Positions 53,421 to 64,000 of a DNA stretch of 64,000 nucleotides are shown in pieces. Within the stretch, counting starts at the first letter, position 1. Each line of letters opens with the position of its first letter. Under the pieces are notes generated by a model. The model saw nothing but the letters and a program-made list of their open reading frames with translations, ran no database searches and was not told where the DNA came from. Both the position numbers and the translations under genes were made by a program. The stretch is from Ctenosaura bakeri (taxonomy: Eukaryota > Chordata > Lepidosauria > Squamata > Iguanidae): positions 710,406 to 774,405 of the forward strand of contig CAOLHI010000418.1 of assembly GCA_948474755.1 (NCBI GenBank), given 5' to 3'.

Positions 53421-54212
53421 ACACTTCTGGAAGACACTGTCCCACTGTCAGTGTTTAAGCAGGCATCAAAGGCAGGTCAGTTCCAATTTTTCCTCAGTGG
53501 ATAAAGTAGAAAGGTGTCCTTTGCCTCAGGCGGCAAAATTCTTGGGCTGGCTCTCTGCTGTGCACTCCACTGTTTTTTAGGGATCAGAGACCTGCATAAC
53601 ACCATACTTTATGTTCTGGGATAAAAGTTTCCAAAGTGGCCATGTAGGCTATTAGCATGTTTACACGGCTGAAACAAGTGGACACCAAGTGGACAAAAGA
53701 TGCTCCATGCCACTTTCCCCTGCTTGGGATTTTGGGATGGGTTTTAGGAGCTGGGATTTTGCCACCTTTGGGAACATTTCTTGCTCCATTTTTAGAAAAT
53801 TTCATCAGCACCCTCTCTGGTGCACAGCTCCGTCTATTATCGACCAGTTGCAAGACAGCCTGATTTTGCAAACTCCCAGCAACATAGGTCAAGGTTCTGT
53901 GTACAGTTTGATTCTATTTTGGGGAGATTTCAGTCTGCAAATAAGAATGACCCTGCAGACCACAAAGAATAGAAACAGTTGCCTCAGCTGAACAAGGATA
54001 AAGGTTGTGCAACTACATAACAGAGGGCGAGAGGAGTGTCTGTGGTTGGCACAGTTTCTGATCACGCTTTCCGTGTCTGAGTTTCTCCTCTGTTGTGCTC
54101 CATAAATTGCCACCAACCAGACCAGAAAACAGAGCCGTTGAATACAGCTCATCTCGTGCAACTTGAAGAAACCCACAAGGTTCAAGCCCAGAGAAATCCT
54201 TTCCTCGCAGCC

Positions 54213-54611
54213 ATGGAGAGTTACTTCTCTGCTGTCTGCAAGATGGAGCAAACAGTGATGTTTCCTAGCCTCCTCCGAGGAGTCTCCTTCGAAGAGCGGG
54301 AGGATGCGTTCGAAGCCGACTCTGACGGTGCCAAAGACCTGTACGAATATTACACCCAGCTGAAATCCATCAAGACAATGGCGGAAGGTGGCCTGGTGCC
54401 TTCTGACAACCGCCGGTTGCCTCTTATCGCCACCCGGGTTAAAGAACAGGAGTCCAAGGAGGAACAAGAGCTTGAAAGACTCTTTTATTACCATGTCTCT
54501 GCCTTGCACCACATCCTCCAACAGCTGACCAGGAGAGCCAACACGGTGACATCCAGGTACAATGAAATTATGCAGCAGATTAACCAGAGTGAAATTTCTC
54601 TTCGCTGGTGA
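54213..54611 (+). CDS. THRSP: THRSP-family protein, copy C (Spot14-like)
   Basis: A 132-residue product begins MESYFSAVCKMEQTVMFPSL, contains DLYEYYTQLKSIK, a KEQESKEEQELE linker and FYYHVSALHHILQQLTRRAN, and ends SEISLRW. A longer frame opens upstream at 54093, but the Met at 54213 (GCAGCCATGG, strong context) matches the other copies. Its place and orientation next to NDUFC2 match human THRSP, so it is the best candidate for the direct orthologue. Exon 1 ends at 54634 (ATAG|GTGAGT) just after the stop; exon 2 is at 56217. Role as for copy A. Confidence 0.94.
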   Translation: MESYFSAVCKMEQTVMFPSLLRGVSFEEREDAFEADSDGAKDLYEYYTQLKSIKTMAEGGLVPSDNRRLPLIATRVKEQESKEEQELERLFYYHVSALHHILQQLTRRANTVTSRYNEIMQQINQSEISLRW

Positions 54612-54898
54612 ACCTCAAACTATGAACTGTATAGGTGAGTAATATCCAAACTACAGATAACAGAGCTACCTGCAAAAATTACTGAGGGGTGGAGGGGTCA
54701 CATTTTAAAAATAATGTTGCAAGAGAGAACAAGAGTTGCCTTGTTGGCATAATGTGTAATGTTTTCTCTAGTTATTTTTTATAAAGTTACTTATTGCAAT
54801 CATTCTGAGACATTTTTAGAGCCAATTTCACAATCAATTGTCAAGCTTTATGCCAGTCTCTTCTCAGTCCTAGGCTAGCATCCTGTTTGCTAATCTCT

Positions 54899-55053
54899 GG
54901 CCATTTCCGCACTAGCCTGTTATAACGCGATGATTCCACTTTCTACATCCTCTGGAATCCTGGGGTTTGCAGTTTCGGGAGGGGCTGGCCAACCCCAGGA
55001 TTCCAGAGGATGTTGAAAGTGGAATCATCACGCTATAACAGGCTAGTGCGGAA
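54899..55053. mobile_element. Foldback MITE copy in the THRSP-C intron
   Basis: It starts GGCCATTTCCGCACTAGCCT. The right arm ends TAGTGCGGAATCTG, with its last bases lost. Short form. Confidence 0.85.
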
Positions 55054-56216
55054 TCTGTTAGAATAGACCCATTCAAATAATTGCACACCCTCCATTTGTC
55101 AGGGACAGTTCTGATTAATCCTCTGTTTTCTCACTTTTTTTCCCCAGCTGCTTTTAAAAGCAAGTTTCCCCCTCCTCCTTTGTCTTCACCTTATTTGTCT
55201 TGCTGCAAACTGAGTTCAAAGTGCATTGAACTCAGTGGGGAGGAGAAGAAAGGAGGGGGTGGGATCTTACCTATCCCAGAAGGCTCAGGCTAAAGCAAAT
55301 TGCTGAAGTCTCCTCTAGCTTCTGTATTCTTTCTCATTAATAACTTTTAGCATCTTGATCACACTTTGATATTGCTTGGCCGCACACATTCCTAATTTCA
55401 TCTATCAAATGTTGGACGGCATGCACCAGTAGTGTTGCCAGCTAGTTTTATAATCTTGATTGAATGGTTTTCTACACTTCCTCCACTTTAACAGTTTATG
55501 TGCTCTTGCTGGCTTCAAGGTTGCAGTAAGCCAGCCCAGTGACATTAGGGGGTGGTAGCTTTTCTGCTCATTCTGTTGAGTAAGAGCTTCAACACCTTCC
55601 CCAAAGTCCTGCTCTAATGTCTCCACTGCTTGGTAAAGATCTGGCTGGTCAGCAGCAAGACACCTTGCTAACAAGTGACAAATATACAGAATACTTTGCA
55701 AAACTGTTTTGAAAACATACACACTGGTTAAAATTCAACTGTGGAGGCTGCTTTAAATCAAGATGGCAAGAAACTGTGCATCATAATAGCCTGCAATGTG
55801 TAACTTTACAGTGATGGAGCTTGGTCACATGTGTCCCAGTTTTCTTCTGTGAAGCGTTGGAGGGTCTGTAGAAGGTGCTCATTTCCAGGTCAAACTATGT
55901 CTTCCTCTGTCCCTATTTGGCTCACAAAGGACTTGGACATAGGTGTATTCACCACCATCACTTGCTCTCTAAATCCTTTAACTGGAGGTGCTAAGGAATG
56001 AACCTTGGGCCTCCTGGATGCAAACCTGTACTTCCAAGAATGTCCTGCCACCATAACTGATGGCCATCCTAGTTGGGGAATTCTGGGAACTTCAATTTTA
56101 AAAAAAAAACTTCAGCTACATAAAATGTGATCGAGTAAAAATTACTGCTTTGTTGATGCATCACTGGAAATTACTATCTGGAAATTAATATTATCCCTAT
56201 TATCTTTCATTCACAG

Positions 56217-56555
56217 GCAATCTGATGTCTTCCTTGGGCATCTGTTTGAACAGCTTCCTGTGAAGAAAACAGTTTGACTGGCCAACACTGAGAGATCATG
56301 GACGGCTATCCTCTGAACGCTGTTCTGCAACAACATATCTCATGTTCGAAGCACTGACTTTTATATGTTGTGTTATTCTATTTTATTTATAATTGTATCT
56401 GAGTCTGAAGGCATACTTATGCCTCAGCTGGTACTACACTCTGAAATTCCTAATAATTGAAGGGGTGAAGTATTAGATTTTTTTTATTTCTCATTAAGTT
56501 TTTAACTGTGGCTATGTTCTCAAGAGGCAAATAAAATTGCTAGTTTTTTATTAAA
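56217..56555 (+). other. THRSP: THRSP-C 3' UTR exon (predicted exon 2)
   Basis: An acceptor TTTCATTCACAG|GCAATC follows a pyrimidine-rich tract, and AATAAA is at 56530-56535. No ORF. The human THRSP gene has the same two-exon form with a 3' UTR second exon. Confidence 0.72.
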
Positions 56556-56617
56556 CGGTTACTGCTCTTGTTGTTATATGCAGAAGTCTAACTGTGCATG
56601 GTACATTAAAGCATAAA

Positions 56618-56637
56618 CACACACACACACACACACA
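56618..56637. repeat. CA microsatellite
   Basis: Short (AC)n run downstream of THRSP-C. Confidence 0.9.
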
Positions 56638-56821
56638 AAATTACTTTCATTTATGCTAGAAACAGAACTGGCCCAACCAGCCTCAGGCAGCAAAGGTACT
56701 GGGGTGGGAATAGTCCCCAACTATACTCCCTGCATGAGCCTCTCAGCCATTCCTCTCATCTGTAAGAGCTGTGAGAACCCCATAGCTTACACCATTCCCA
56801 CGACCTCCTAGTTTTCCATCC

Positions 56822-56928
56822 TGGGGAGAATTTTAAATGACCCTCTCTAAACTGCAACTCTAGGATTCCGTAGGATGTTGAAAACGGAATAATAGCACTA
56901 TAACAGGGTAGTGCGGAAAGACCCTGTA
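56822..56928. mobile_element. Foldback MITE, right half only
   Basis: CTAAACTGCAACTCTAGGAT, GGATGTTGAAAACGGAATAA and GGGTAGTGCGGAAAGACC. The left half is lost. Confidence 0.8.
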
Positions 56929-57225
56929 AATCCATTCTTGGCTTAAGTCTGAACTTTAAAGCAGCTATGCAAGGTGCTAAGCCTTTTTTGGGGATAGGTC
57001 TTGACATATCAGGTAGCCCATTTAAAGTTCAGACTATAATCAAGAGCAGATTCACTAAGTCATTGGTGTAGGGACCCACCTTCTATCACTGAGCTGGACA
57101 TCATCTTCGTTCTTTGCCTCGGGCACCAAAATGCGACATTCCCTGCTGCTCGCAAGCTCCCCTGTGTATCTCCACCAGTCTATTAGTCATTTCTTCAATC
57201 TCATTTCCTGATTTTCTCTCCAAGG

Positions 57226-57825
57226 ATAGAATCATAGAATTGGAAGAGACCACAAGGGGCACATAGTCAAACCCCCTGCTATGCAGGAACACACAATCAA
57301 AACATTCTGGACAGATGGCCCTCCAGCCCCTTTTTAAAACTGCCCAAAGAAGGAGACTCCCACACTCCAAGGCAGCAATATATTCCATTGTCAAACTGCT
57401 CTGTCAGGAAGTTCTTCCTAATCTTTAGATGGAATCTCTTTAACTGAAGTTTGAAGCCATTGCTCTGTGCACCACACTCCCAGGCAGCAGCATATTCCAC
57501 TGCTGAACTGCTCTTACCATCACAAAGTTCTTCCTAATGTTTAGATGCCATCTCTTTTCCTGAAGTTTGAAGCCATTGCCCTGTGCCCTCGTCTCTGGAG
57601 TGGCAGAAAACAGGCGTGCTCCATCTTCCATACGACATCCCTTCAAATATTTAAACACAGCTGTCATAGCTGTCATGTCACCTCTTAACCTTCTCTTCTC
57701 CAGGCTAAACATACCCAGCTTCCTATATTGCCCCTCACAGGGCATGATTTCCAGGCCTCCTACCATTTTGGTTGCTCTTCTCTGGACACGTTCCAGCTTG
57801 TCAGTATCTTGGATGTACATTGACG
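57226..57825 (-). mobile_element. CR1 copy with an internal tandem duplication
   Basis: Reverse-strand CR1 from [19 protein letters not shown] to the 3' end at 57226. A segment of about 110 bp occurs twice (57360-57468 and 57469-57590), seen as AAGTTTGAAGCCATTGC(T/C)CTGTG at both places. Confidence 0.87.
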
Positions 57826-58261
57826 GTACTATACTAATGATAGTAATTATGATGGCTGGTATTCAATATTGCAGTTATGGATTTGTAACCTAAATTTAGA
57901 GATCTGTGACTGATCTGTAGAGTGGTAGTCTTACTATCTTATTGTTAACCTATACAAATGCCATCCCAGCCCACCTTAAGAGCCAGGTTAGGCTCTGGAG
58001 CAGCACAAAACAAGATAAGCATTCAGAAGAAATGCATTCAGCAGAAAAATAATGTGTGATGTGGTGTGGTATGTGCCATTTTGGGTCTATTCCAGCCTGA
58101 GAAGGGAGGCCATGTTGCTGGCCATAAAGAAGTAACATACTTTGTGTTTTTTTCTTGTCAAAAATGTTTTTTTTAAGGTTTTCCCCCCAAAATTTTTGTA
58201 ACACAAAATGCCTGTGCATCAAGACTTACACAGATACAATACAAAAAACTGTAAACAGTAT

Positions 58262-58310
58262 TGAATCATAGAATCATAGAGTTGAAAGAGAACACAACGG
58301 CCATCCATTT
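58262..58310 (-). mobile_element. CR1 3'-end fragment (minus)
   Basis: GAATCATAGAATCATAGAGT and GGCCATCCA in reverse orientation. It abuts the plus copy. Confidence 0.8.
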
Positions 58311-58313
58311 CCT

Positions 58314-58845
58314 TTGGTCAGATCCCACTGGAATACTATGTCCAGTTCTAGGCACCACAGTTCAGGAAGGATATTGACAAGCTGGAACGTCTCCAGAGGA
58401 GGGCAACCAAAAAAGTAGAAGGCCTGAAAACTATGCCTTACGAGGAAAGACTTAGGGAGGTGGGTATGTTTGGCCTGGAGAAGAGATTAAGAGGTGACAT
58501 GATAGCTATGTTTAAATACTTGAAGGGATGTCATATAGGGGATGGAGCAAGCCTGTTTTTTGCTGCTCCAGAGACCAGGACACAGAACAATGGCTTCAAA
58601 CTTCAGGAAAAGAGATGCCATCTAAATATTAGGAAGAACTGTGTGACGGTAAGAGCAGTTCAGCAGTGGAATATGCTGCTGCCTGGGAGTGTGGTGGAGT
58701 CTCCTTCTTTGCAGGTTTTTAAGCAGAGGCTGAATGGCTATCTGTCAGGAATGCTTTGATGGTATATTCCTGCATGGGAGAATGGGCTTAGACTCAATGG
58801 GCCTTGTGGTCCAACTCTATGATTCTCTGAGTCTATTCAGATTTA
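58314..58845 (+). mobile_element. CR1 copy (plus)
   Basis: The plus frame [20 protein letters not shown] to SPSLQVFKQRLNGYLSGML (stop 58759), preceded by an out-of-frame part and followed by the 3' UTR ending CTCTATGATTCTCTGAGTCT. Confidence 0.9.
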
Positions 58846-59087
58846 ATATAGCTGTAATAGCTACTAACATACATCATATTATCCTCCTTACTGTTTGGAG
58901 CCATTCAAACTACTGGTCAGTACCTTGGGGCAGTGAATGCCAGAAATCCTATGCAGGAGGCCCCCACCTTTTGATGCCCCGTGTTCTGTCAAATCCCTCT
59001 TCTTCTTTTCTATTATTTTTATTAAAAGTCTATAAAAAAACCTAAAATTTATATATATATATCACATATTGTTTACCTTATTACATG

Positions 59088-59323
59088 TTTGTTTATTTAT
59101 TTATTTGTATCCCGCCTCTCCATATGGATCGAGACGGCGAACAACTTACAAATAGCATGTATTTCGAAACATTTCTATACATGCCCCCAACAAGCTGGGT
59201 ACTCATTTTACCGACCTGCGAAAGGATGGAAGGCTGAGTCAACCTTGGAGCCGAGTAGGATCAAACTCACAACCTTGTGGCTTGCAGTACTGGCATTTAA
59301 CCACTGCGCCACCACGGCTCCTG
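59088..59323 (-). mobile_element. tRNA-derived SINE (type A, Sauria-like)
   Basis: Reverse orientation: (TTTA)n, GTATCCCGCCTCTCCATATG, ACAAGCTGGGTACTCATTTT, GGATCAAACTCACAACCTTG, TTTAACCACTGCGCCACCAC. Full length. Confidence 0.9.
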
Positions 59324-59399
59324 TACACCATTCTTGTACACCATTCTTACACAACTTTTCTATTATTTTTAATACTTTCTATACAATATTAAATATTTC

Positions 59400-61095
59400 T
59401 TAATATTTTATTTAATCAATCCCTCTTCCCCCCTCTATCCTATCCCCCCCATATTAACACACATTATATATTAACAAAATATTTTTTCTATCAATTTTTT
59501 TATCCTTCTCCTTCCCTTCTCTTTCTATATCACTTCCCCCTCCTCCCCTAATCTTCCATTCCTTATTACGCGTTTTCCTCTTTTGATGCTTTAAGATTAA
59601 CGACAAGTTCCATTAATTCTGCTCTTTCATCTTTCTTGTTGCCTATGGAGGCTTGCTTGGAACCACTTGCACACGCATGCAGCTTGCAAAGTGAGCTGAG
59701 AGAGGGGGAAAGGCGCTAAGCTGAGTGACCTTGCAAGCACTACATGCATGGTCAATAACAAGTGGGCCTCCATAAGTCCTATAGTACCTGGGTTCTGCTT
59801 TTCAAACAATTCCATTTTCTGACAGTGCTCCAGTCCCTAAGCTGTCAGATAAGTGGCAGAAGCCTGTACTGTAATATTAAGTGTGTTCTGGTAGAGTTTA
59901 CATCATACTCAGTAGAGGGTGGTGTGGAGCTGGCATTTGGCTATTCCACCTCCCATCATCCCCATCAGTGGTGTGGGTGGCCTTTCAGGCAGCCTGTAAA
60001 ATACTCAGAATAAGAAGGGGAGAGAGGGTGTGCTGGGAGGAACCAACCTATTGGTTCAAGATCAAGATAGATGCATTGAACTTTAAAACCCCCTTTGGTA
60101 TCTCACAAAAAAACAGGCAGGACAGGTACAAGATTCCAGAAATGGAGAGATGAAAGTGTCAACAAATATTCAGGTCACACTGCACTGGATCTTCAATGGG
60201 TTTGTGCCATCTTGAACAATGAAGGGCACAGAAGTCAAGAACTGCAAATAAGGGAGGTCTGTTTGAACTGGCAGCTTCACCAAAGCTGTGGCCAGCAGTG
60301 CCAAGTCAGCATTTCAGCAGCAGGGCTGCTTTGAACATTTTAAGATGGTTCCTGTTGTTCCAGAGATCAAAGTTAGGTGTAGCTTCAGCCTTCTGGACAC
60401 TGAAAGCCTTACTGGATCATGGGCTGCCCATGTAGTGCTGAGGCAACTGTACATCCATATACATATTGCATTGCAATAGGCTTTTGTAGTATAGGGTATC
60501 TGATGTGCCCCCTGATCTGCTCTATATATCCCACGATGGATGGAGTTGGAGTGTGTAATTCCATTTGCACAGTGATGTGTGTGGAGGAGGGAATTCTGAG
60601 GACATGTGATCCAAAAACTTCTCTTTTCCCAAGTTCTCACATCTGTGCAACTATGAAAAATCAGGAAGTCATGGAGAGACCTAGTCCTGTTCAAATATCC
60701 ATTTATCTGAAATCATAGGAAACTGAACCTACAAAATGAAGCACATTTAGCTTAGGTGCTTTCTTCTAAGGGACATAACCGTTCAGAGAAATGGGGCTGG
60801 ACTGAAAGATCTCAGGCTGAACTTGCCTGGTGGGGCACCATGGACTTCAAAAAGCCAGAAGAGGTGGTAGCACTCAAGTTTGCACTTCCTCTGCAGGCCT
60901 TCTCAAAATGACAAGAGGAAATGAAGGCAAGTCTCTTCCTATCACCATTTTGGGAGTGACTGCAGAAGAAAATGGAGGTATGTGGAGTGTTTTCTGGGTT
61001 TTTTTTTCACATGTTTTCATGTGTTTGGCAGACTTTCTGCATGATTTTAGGGCAGAAATTACAATATTTTAAAAAATTTGGGGTGCTTTGGGAGC
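59400..61095. other. Unassigned intergenic sequence
   Basis: Pyrimidine-rich start (59400-59580), perhaps an old LINE 3' UTR in reverse. After that no gene, repeat or conserved segment that I can support. Open frames up to 126 codons lack domains. Confidence 0.35.
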
Positions 61096-61099
61096 CCAT

Positions 61100-61220
61100 G
61101 GGCCACACTGTACCCATCCTTGGATTAGATAATCCAACCAACATTTCAGAGATTAAGGTTCAAATCCCTACAGAGGCATGAAATTTCACTGGGAGACATG
61201 GAACTAGTCTCTCTCAATCT
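61100..61220 (+). mobile_element. Diverged tRNA-derived SINE (type B) fragment
   Basis: GATTAAGGTTCAAATCCCTA and CATGAAATTTCACTGGGAGA suggest the B-box region. Weak. Confidence 0.4.
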
Positions 61221-61991
61221 CCTTCTCTCCCTCGCCCTTTCTCCTTCCCTTTCCTCTTCAGCAGACCAACCTCAGAGGGCCATTGTGAAAATAAACAGGA
61301 GAGGTATGTATATCACCTTGAGCAATCTGGAGGAAAGATGGGAAACAAAGGTAACTGATAAATAGTACAGCAGGCAATCAAATGCCTTTGGGAAGCACAT
61401 AAATAAAGCATGAAGATAATAGCTCAACTCTACTATGGCTCCCTAAAAACTAATTCAGTGGCAGAGCACCTGGAGATTGCATGCATACATCGTTGCGGTG
61501 AGAGACCTCCAAGCACTCAGGGCTTACAAATTCAGGACTATGGCTTATTTGAATAGATCAATCCTTCCATAATGCACTCCTCCTCTACTCCTTCCACCTT
61601 ACCCAGAAATACTATCTTGTCTATGTCCAAACTATAATAGCCTCAACATGTTAATTTTGGTTTCTAAGGAGAGTTCGGGCCTAATCTGCTCTCTGACCCA
61701 TTTGTTGGTCTTTCTGACAGTGCAAAAAATCTGTTGCTGATAGGAACCATTTAACACAATGTCCTCTTGGACTTATTGCCACATCTTGTCCATGAATCAA
61801 TGAAAGCTGACCTGAGAAATCAGCATTAATCTCTTCTCCAGTTCCAAGATAATAAAGGCAGACTGTATTTATTCATAGCTTTAATAATAAGATTACAGTC
61901 TATATTTAGATCAGATATTCTGTCCTAAACGCTGACATACATTCTGTGCAGGTCCACACAAGACATGCTAGGAGACACAGTGCAGCTGTCT

Positions 61992-62041
61992 TCAGCGAAT
62001 TGGATGGAAGTCCTCCAGGACTTCTGCCATGGTTTTTTTAT
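61992..62041 (-). CDS. NDUFC2: NDUFC2 terminal coding exon
   Basis: On minus, acceptor CTTCTTTTGACAG precedes AT + KKTMAEVLEDFHPIR and a stop (61992-61994). This matches the NDUFC2 C-terminus (human DKKTYGEIFEKFHPIR), with the D codon split across the junction. NDUFC2 is an accessory subunit of mitochondrial complex I with membrane anchoring. An AATAAA signal lies near 61866 on minus. The upstream exons are not found up to 64000. At 50 nt it is too short for simple ORF detection, and the plus-strand frame over it is a shadow. Confidence 0.88.
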
Positions 62042-62049
62042 CTGTCAAA

Positions 62050-63010
62050 AGAAGAGGAAATAGTGTTAAGAAAGCCTGATTATACACAATTCACAAGAAG
62101 GTGTCGTACCACCATGTACAATTCTGACCGCGAATTCTATGAAAATTTCAAACGATGCATGCAACAACATGCATTGGAACATTCTTTTCAATCTGGTCTC
62201 TTTCAGATCTGTTGGGCTACAACTCCCCTAATCCCCAGCAGACAATGGGTCATTCGCCCTGCCAGTCAGAGGTGGGTTGTTCCATGGTTATATCTATTTC
62301 CAGAAAACACGATAATGGGCAGTTTCCTCCACTCACACAATTCACAAGGGCCAATATTTTGATTCCAGAATGGGATTAGTTTCGGATACAGAGTGCCCCA
62401 TCCCACAGCTGTCTGTGCTTAGTTCCCTAGGAAGGGATGTTGCATTAATTCAAAAACCCTGGGCATTGTTTATTCTAGATGTGCCTCTGTATATAGTTTT
62501 CCTATGCTTGCTTGTGATATTCTCATGCTCTGAGACAGGTTTGCTCAAACTCATTCACTGAGTCACATGGTGGCAAGATTTGCTTCAAGTGGATGGTGGT
62601 GGCAAGAACAATGGCAGGAGGGGGAGTCAATGTGAATCTCAGACAAACAATGAAATTTTGGCTGCTAATCATGTGAATTTTAATAATTTTATCAATTAAT
62701 CTGTTATGTTTGCATATTTTAAAACTTACTACATATCACCAAAAAAAACGACAACTGATGGTCATTTGAAGACTGCCTATTCAAAGAACCATTTCTTTCC
62801 CTTTTTCCCCCTGAACTGTTAGAAGCTCACCATCGCTCACGTCATCCACTTCACCAGAACAAAAACAAAACATAAAATGGGTCTGATTTTAAACTGAAAC
62901 CATGGTAATACTAAACTCTTCCATTCATTACTCTACTGATTGAATCAGTTTTTAATATTGCAAAGCTAAAATTATTCTTCTGTTTTCTAAACTGTTGATT
63001 ATTGCTACAA
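62050..63010. other. NDUFC2: NDUFC2 intron, unassigned
   Basis: Likely NDUFC2 intron. No exon with NDUFC2 similarity was seen here. A short hAT-like arm (GTTGGGCTACAACTCCC) is near 62211. Confidence 0.4.
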
Positions 63011-63014
63011 AGTA

Positions 63015-63451
63015 CAGTTGGGTTTAATTTTCATGGATTTGACTGTTTGCGAGTTTCTCCAACCCCTGCCACCCGCCACCTCAGCTGTTTCTTTTTTCAA
63101 GGGAAACTTCCCTCTTCATGGCATGCAGCCCTTTAAAAACTTAGCCTGATCCTGGTCTTGGTCCTGCTCTTTCACCAGTCACTGGCCAGCTAAGGATGGC
63201 TCACTGCTTGATTTCTCAGCATCACAAACCCTCTCCTCATTCCAAGGAAGGAGATAGCAGAAAGAGGAAGTGCACAGCCACCATGCCCACCCCCTTCTTT
63301 CCCTCTCCCTTCTCTTCCCTGGTTTAGATTCTGGGTGCCCACTGTCCACACCTTCCCACAGACACAAACACAGACATTTTGGTATTTGTTATTCTTCCAC
63401 TTTTGCGAGGACCCTGTGCCCCTAACCCTAGCAAATGAGGAGAGCCAACTT
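63015..63451. mobile_element. Tigger-like element, 437 bp
   Basis: The left end is TA|CAGTTGGGTTTAATTTTC and the right end, reversed, CAAGTTGGCTCTCCTCATTT. The interior is CCACTTTTGCGAGGACCCTG. TA precedes the left end. The right flank has mutated. Confidence 0.68.
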
Positions 63452-63924
63452 GGGAAGAAGGGACTGTGAAATTTTATTTGCAGGCTAAGCGCTCCCATTT
63501 GCTATCCTCCTTTACAACTCCGGTCCAGGCAGCTCTTGACTGATATCTCTTTGCTGTATAATCATATTATATTTGCTAGTACAGGCCTATAAAGCCTTTG
63601 ATCTTGGTTGTTGCTTGAACTACAAGTTTCTTGTATTGCTTGCTCAAAACCTTACAAGGGACAGTAAAGTTCTGGAGAATACCTGCCAAGTCTGTTCCAA
63701 ATTAAGATCTACTCTACGTTGGCAACACAGTTTGATGATCCTCCTGGCTTGAGATCCTTATCAGTTGGGGGTAAAAATCGATCGCAAAGAAACAGTACGT
63801 TTTTCAACAAGCCAACTTCAAAACATGAAGCTGGTTTGTGGAGATCCATCCACAATTAAGATAAAATCATGACTTCTCATCTGAGCCACATTATAAGCAA
63901 AACTAAGAGCAATTGAAGAGAACC

Positions 63925-64000
63925 AGTACAGTCTATTAGTCTGACTGTTAGACTGACACTCTGAGAGACCAGAGTTCAAACCATTGTTCCACCATGAAAA
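63925..64000 (+). mobile_element. tRNA-derived SINE (type B), cut by the window edge
   Basis: CCAGTACAGTCTATTAGTCT, GAGAGACCAGAGTTCAAACC at the window edge. The 3' part is outside. Confidence 0.7.

Noticed and set aside
53889..54521. 210-codon minus frame
   Set aside because: It is the antisense shadow of THRSP copy C.
61946..62362. 138-codon plus frame
   Set aside because: It overlaps the NDUFC2 terminal exon on the other strand and has no similarity I recognise.

Overview
The window reads as nuclear DNA of a squamate reptile, most likely a lizard. The host genes are vertebrate genes with introns. Most of the rest is amniote or reptile-type repeats: 5'-truncated CR1 LINEs ending in ATTCTATG octamers, tRNA-derived SINEs, solo LTRs, and hAT, Tigger-like and foldback DNA elements. 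Species cannot be fixed from sequence alone.

Host genes occupy only about 3 kb of the 64 kb. From left to right they are: INTS4 (minus; coding exons 2 and 1 at 242-439 and 2188-2244, the rest lies beyond the left edge); KCTD14 (minus; exon 1 at 18092-18163, exon 2 at 15524-16195); two Spot14/THRSP-family genes on the minus strand (CDS 32537-32929 and 36972-37367); a third THRSP-family gene on the plus strand (CDS 54213-54611); and the terminal coding exon of NDUFC2 (minus; 61992-62041, the rest lies beyond the right edge or was not found). The gene order INTS4-KCTD14-THRSP-NDUFC2 matches the human 11q14 neighbourhood, but THRSP is present three times. The plus-strand copy next to NDUFC2 has the human position and orientation. 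All three copies keep the family's two-exon layout, with the whole CDS in exon 1 and exon 2 only 3' UTR.

Region by region: 0-15 kb holds INTS4 exons, a 16-bp minisatellite (3143-3652), CR1 copies, foldback elements, a solo LTR (7475-8470), an 872-bp hAT-type element (9705-10576) and a foldback element split by LINEs (10898-12580). 15-18 kb is KCTD14, with a Tigger-like MITE in its intron. 18-30 kb is SINEs, CR1 and two GC-rich short DNA transposons (26185-26650, 27185-27733), each nested in an older element. 30-38 kb is the THRSP A/B pair. 38-54 kb is a repeat-dense block with a hAT element, a tRNA-like tandem module array and six solo LTRs, one nested in another, and a multi-level nest at about 45.45-46.98 kb. 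54-57 kb is THRSP C. 57-64 kb is CR1, a SINE, a Tigger-like element and the NDUFC2 end.

The most notable points are the THRSP triplication and a group of DNA elements with different interiors. These share GGCC(A/C)TTTYCGCAC-like termini and 3-bp target duplications, and suggest a common mobiliser of PIF/Harbinger type. No complete autonomous transposon, provirus, RNA gene or CRISPR array is visible.
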